In this document: piece by piece, positions 13,941-16,165 of the stretch | How positions within the stretch are numbered: the stretch's first letter is position 1 | Layout: each line of letters starts with the position of its first letter | NCBI GenBank assembly: GCA_036502295.1 | Contig: DASXYU010000047.1 | Coordinates: 1 to 16,165 of the forward strand | Reading direction: 5' to 3' | DNA: 16,165 bases | Source: DASXYU01 sp036502295 | GTDB lineage: Bacteria; Actinomycetota; Actinomycetes; Mycobacteriales; Jatrophihabitantaceae | Notes under the pieces: model-generated | The model's database searches: none | Told to the model about the DNA's origin: nothing | Seen by the model: only the letters and a program-made list of their open reading frames with translations | Position numbers and translations under genes: made by a program

Positions 13941-15388
13941 GCACTCCCGAGGAGATCCAGCAGAACATCGCCGGGCTCGGCCACCTCATCAACGGCGAGA
14001 TCGTCCGCAACGAGGTGAGCTTCGGCGTGGTCAACCCCTCGACCGGCAAGGTCGAGGCGGAGGTGCCGGCCGCAACGCCCGAGCTGCTCGAACGAGCGAT
14101 CACCGCGGCCGAGGCGGCACTGCCCGGCTGGGCCGCCACACCTGAGGAGGAGCGGCGCGCAGCCATCAAGCGGATGGGCGCCCTCACGATGGAGTTCCTC
14201 GGCCCGCTGAACGACCTCGCGAGCATCGAGAAGGGCAACCCGATGGGGGCGGGCGAGGCGTTCGTGATCCCGGGGTTTGCCGATCACATGGCCGACCACC
14301 CGATCCCGGTGGACGTCCTCGACGACTCCCCGGAGCGCACGGTGAAGGTGGTGCGCAAGCCGATCGGCGTCGTCGCCGCGATCACACCGTGGAACGCGCC
14401 GATCCTGATCAGCGCGGAGAAGATCTTCTCGGCACTGCTGGTCGGCAACACGATCGTCCTCAAGCCCTCGCCGTTCACCCCGATGGCGGTATTGAAGCTC
14501 GGCGAGCTCTTCAAGGACGTCGTTCCGCCGGGCGTCCTCAACATAGTCGCGGGCGGCGATGATATCGGACGGGCGATGGTCGAGCACCCGAAGACCCGCA
14601 TGGTCTCCTTCACCGGCTCGGTCGCCGCCGGGCGCGCGATCGCCGAGGTCGCCGGCCGGCAGATGAAGAACGTCCTCTGCGAACTCGGTGGCAACGACGT
14701 GGCGATCGTCCTACCCGATGTCGATCTACCCGCCGTTGCGCAGGAGGTCTTCAACTCCGCCTTCCTCATGGGCGGCCAGGTCTGCGCCGCGATCAAGCGC
14801 CTCTACGTGCACGAATCGATCTACGACGACATGGTGGCCGCACTCGCCGACCTTGCGACCGCGACGAAGGCCGCACCGGCGGAGCAGGGCGGCACCCTCG
14901 TGCCGCTGGTGACCAAGCCGCAGTACGAGCGGATCAAGGAGCTGGTCGAGGACGCCGTCGCCCACGGGGCCAAGGCCGTCGCAGGTGGTCAGGCCGTCAC
15001 CGAGTACGGCGGGTATTTCTTCGAACCGACCATCCTCACCAACGTCGGGCCGGGAGTCCGCGTGGTCGACGAGGAGCAGTTCGGACCGGTGCTTCCGGTG
15101 ATGGCGTTCAGCGATGTCGAGGACGCCATCGCGGCGGCGAACGACAGCGAATACGGCCTCTGCGGCTCCGTCTGGACGACCGATATCGCCGCCGGTGAGC
15201 GCATCGCGGCACGCCTGGAGTGCGGCACGGCGTGGGTGAACCACCACGCCGACATCGATCCGGCGATCCCGTTCGGCGGGGTGAAGAACTCCGGTGTCGG
15301 ACGCAGCAACGGCAGGCCCGGGCTCGATGCCTACGCCGAGCTGCAGACGCAGATCGCCTACAGGTCGACGGCCCGGGCCCACGCATGA
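13937..15388 (+). CDS. NAD(P)-dependent aldehyde dehydrogenase
   Basis: This 483-residue enzyme of the ALDH superfamily oxidises an aldehyde to the carboxylic acid. The key residues are present: N153 in TPWNAP, FTGSVAAGRAI, general base E249 in CELGGND, and nucleophile C283 in GGQVCAAIKR. Later motifs EEQFGPVLPV, NDSEYGLCGSV and PFGGVKNSGVGRSNG are standard. GTG 13937 overlaps the SDR stop (GTGA) after a GGGG-rich stretch at 13927-13930; an upstream GTG at 13925 would add four residues. Its stop overlaps the next start as ATGA. Position after P450 and SDR supports a hydroxylation-oxidation-oxidation series, but the aldehyde is unknown. Confidence 0.95.
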   Translation: MSTPEEIQQNIAGLGHLINGEIVRNEVSFGVVNPSTGKVEAEVPAATPELLERAITAAEAALPGWAATPEEERRAAIKRMGALTMEFLGPLNDLASIEKGNPMGAGEAFVIPGFADHMADHPIPVDVLDDSPERTVKVVRKPIGVVAAITPWNAPILISAEKIFSALLVGNTIVLKPSPFTPMAVLKLGELFKDVVPPGVLNIVAGGDDIGRAMVEHPKTRMVSFTGSVAAGRAIAEVAGRQMKNVLCELGGNDVAIVLPDVDLPAVAQEVFNSAFLMGGQVCAAIKRLYVHESIYDDMVAALADLATATKAAPAEQGGTLVPLVTKPQYERIKELVEDAVAHGAKAVAGGQAVTEYGGYFFEPTILTNVGPGVRVVDEEQFGPVLPVMAFSDVEDAIAAANDSEYGLCGSVWTTDIAAGERIAARLECGTAWVNHHADIDPAIPFGGVKNSGVGRSNGRPGLDAYAELQTQIAYRSTARAHA

Positions 15389-15882
15389 CGGCGACAGCGG
15401 CGGGACAGGGTCTGCAGTCGCTGTCGAAGGACGAGCTCGCAATCCTGGTACCGGAGTATCAGATGGCCGGGCACATGCTCGACCGTGGCGGAACGCCGCA
15501 CGCCTCCCCCGCGGATCTCGCCCACCTGCTCGCGGTGCATCCCAGCCTCGGACCGGTGCAGTACACGGGTATCCGCCTCGAGATGACGGACGGCTGGCCG
15601 ACGCTGCGGATTCCGGCGTCGAGTGCGGCGATGACCGACGGCGCGAACCTCTCGACGCTGGACGTCGATCACCTCGAACCGTTGGACGCGCTGATCCGCG
15701 AACTCGACGTGCACCTGCGCAGCGTCGCGACCTGGGACGACGACGAACTCGTCGTCACGTTCCACCGGGTGGAGCAGGAGGCGCCGGAATCGGGCGATGT
15801 CGCGCTGGTCGGAATCAGCACCGGCGCGACGCACATTTTCGAGGGACGCACCCCCCTTCCGCTTCTCCCGTCCCGCCGTTGA
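15385..15882 (+). CDS. Unrecognised 165-residue protein, last gene of the P450 operon
   Basis: I do not recognise this family. The product is acidic, with no signal peptide and no membrane segment. An N-terminal stretch (LSKDELAILVPEYQMAGHML) is followed by a helical part (PADLAHLLAVHP), then a more beta-like C-terminal half ending VALVGISTGATHIFEG. The start ATG 15385 overlaps the aldehyde dehydrogenase stop as ATGA, and the long open frame has the same base composition and codon use as its neighbours, so it is very likely real. There are no cysteines or obvious metal- or cofactor-binding motifs. Tight coupling suggests a role in the same pathway, for example an accessory or small-ligand-binding protein, but that is a guess. 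Confidence 0.8.
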   Translation: MTATAAGQGLQSLSKDELAILVPEYQMAGHMLDRGGTPHASPADLAHLLAVHPSLGPVQYTGIRLEMTDGWPTLRIPASSAAMTDGANLSTLDVDHLEPLDALIRELDVHLRSVATWDDDELVVTFHRVEQEAPESGDVALVGISTGATHIFEGRTPLPLLPSRR

Positions 15883-15897
15883 GCGCGATCTCGCCCC

Positions 15898-15952
15898 GGT
15901 GATCAACACAGCGCAACGGCCCCTGAGGGGCCGCACGGCTATGTTGATCACC
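15898..15952. terminator. Nested inverted repeat between the P450 operon and the esterase
   Basis: Outer arms GGTGATCAACA (15898-15908) and TGTTGATCACC (15942-15952) are exact complements. Inside them CGGCCCC (15917-15923) pairs with GGGGCCG (15927-15933) around a TGA loop. The inner hairpin 35 nt after the upstream stop could terminate transcription. The outer palindrome, ending 23 nt before the esterase start, could act as an operator or occlude its leader. Both functions are inferred. Confidence 0.6.
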
Positions 15953-15975
15953 ACTTCAGGTCAGGAGGAAGGCTC

Positions 15976-16165
15976 GTGATGAACGTCGAAACTCGGTACG
16001 GGACCGTCCGCGGCACGGAAGAGGACGGCGTCGCCTCGTTCAAGGGCATCCCGTACGGCGACGACACGGCAGGGAGTCGTCGCTTCCGTCCTCCCATGCC
16101 GGCACCGGCATGGGAGGACGTGCGGGACTGCCTCGAGTACGGGCCGTCCTGCCCACAACTGACCT
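15976..16165 (+). CDS. Type-B carboxylesterase, N-terminal fragment (cut by window end)
   Basis: Only 63 codons are visible. The sequence reads YGTVRGTEEDGVASFKGIPY and later RFRPPMPAPAWEDVRD, ending GPSCPQ. This is the N-terminal signature of the carboxylesterase/cholinesterase family (alpha/beta hydrolases that cleave carboxylic esters). The catalytic serine, acid and histidine lie beyond the window. AGGAGG at 15963-15968 is 7 nt from GTG 15976 and 10 nt from ATG 15979; the GTG is favoured by spacing. There is no signal peptide. It follows the P450 operon on the same strand but is separated by a strong inverted repeat, so it may be a separate unit. Ester hydrolysis could supply or process the pathway substrate. 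Confidence 0.88.
   Translation, partial: MMNVETRYGTVRGTEEDGVASFKGIPYGDDTAGSRRFRPPMPAPAWEDVRDCLEYGPSCPQLT
16087..16120. repeat. Perfect palindrome with 16-bp arms inside the esterase gene
   Basis: Bases 16087-16102 are the exact reverse complement of 16105-16120, separated by only CA. It lies within the coding frame and encodes the RPPMPAPAWEDV region, which is conserved in the family. Such a long perfect palindrome is not expected by chance in coding DNA. It may form an mRNA hairpin early in the gene, or could mark an assembly or recombination artefact. Confidence 0.85.

Noticed and set aside
1..16165. CRISPR array, insertion sequence, integrase or tRNA
   Set aside because: No regular spaced repeats, transposase or integrase motifs, or cloverleaf-like sequences were seen on either strand.

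Overview
The window comes from a high-GC actinobacterium: roughly two-thirds G+C by eye, GTG starts alongside ATG, strong purine-rich ribosome binding sites and TANNNT-type -10 boxes. The mix of a urea ABC transporter, urease, cytochrome P450 and several dehydrogenases would fit Mycobacteriales such as Gordonia, Rhodococcus or relatives. That placement is an inference; no rRNA or taxon-specific marker is present.

Region 1 (1-8087, plus strand) is a tightly packed urea acquisition and hydrolysis operon: urtB, urtC, urtD, urtE, ureA, ureB, ureC, ureF, ureG, ureD. Most junctions overlap (ATGA, TAATG, TGATG), and the largest gap is 13 nt. The permeases and ATPases import urea, UreABC hydrolyse it to ammonia and carbamate, and UreF/G/D load nickel. 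The substrate-binding gene urtA is not visible and presumably lies just left of the window. A perfect 15-bp stem with a GCAA tetraloop at the extreme left sits where a urtA-urtB intergenic hairpin would be expected. No ureE is present; instead UreG carries a histidine-rich C-terminal tail.

Region 2 (8088-9827) is probably regulatory. A minus-strand gene encodes an AmiC/UrtA-like amide- or urea-binding protein without a signal peptide, so it is likely a cytosolic sensor. It is divergent from a MarR-family regulator across a 183-bp AT-richer spacer that contains two imperfect palindromes.

Region 3 (9828-10761) holds a stand-alone FabG-like short-chain dehydrogenase. It ends at a perfect 22-bp inverted repeat that separates it from the converging ferredoxin gene.

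Region 4 (10768-15882) looks like an oxidative catabolic module. A [3Fe-4S] ferredoxin gene on the minus strand is divergent from a plus-strand operon of a TetR regulator, a cytochrome P450, a short-chain dehydrogenase, an aldehyde dehydrogenase and an unrecognised 165-residue protein. The enzyme order fits hydroxylation to alcohol, then aldehyde or ketone, then acid, but the substrate cannot be read from sequence. No ferredoxin reductase is in the window.

Region 5 (15883-16165) has a nested inverted repeat followed by the first 63 codons of a type-B carboxylesterase, cut by the window end. A perfect 16-bp-arm palindrome lies inside that coding sequence.

I found no mobile elements, CRISPR arrays, tRNAs or rRNAs, and no gene-free stretch longer than 300 bases.
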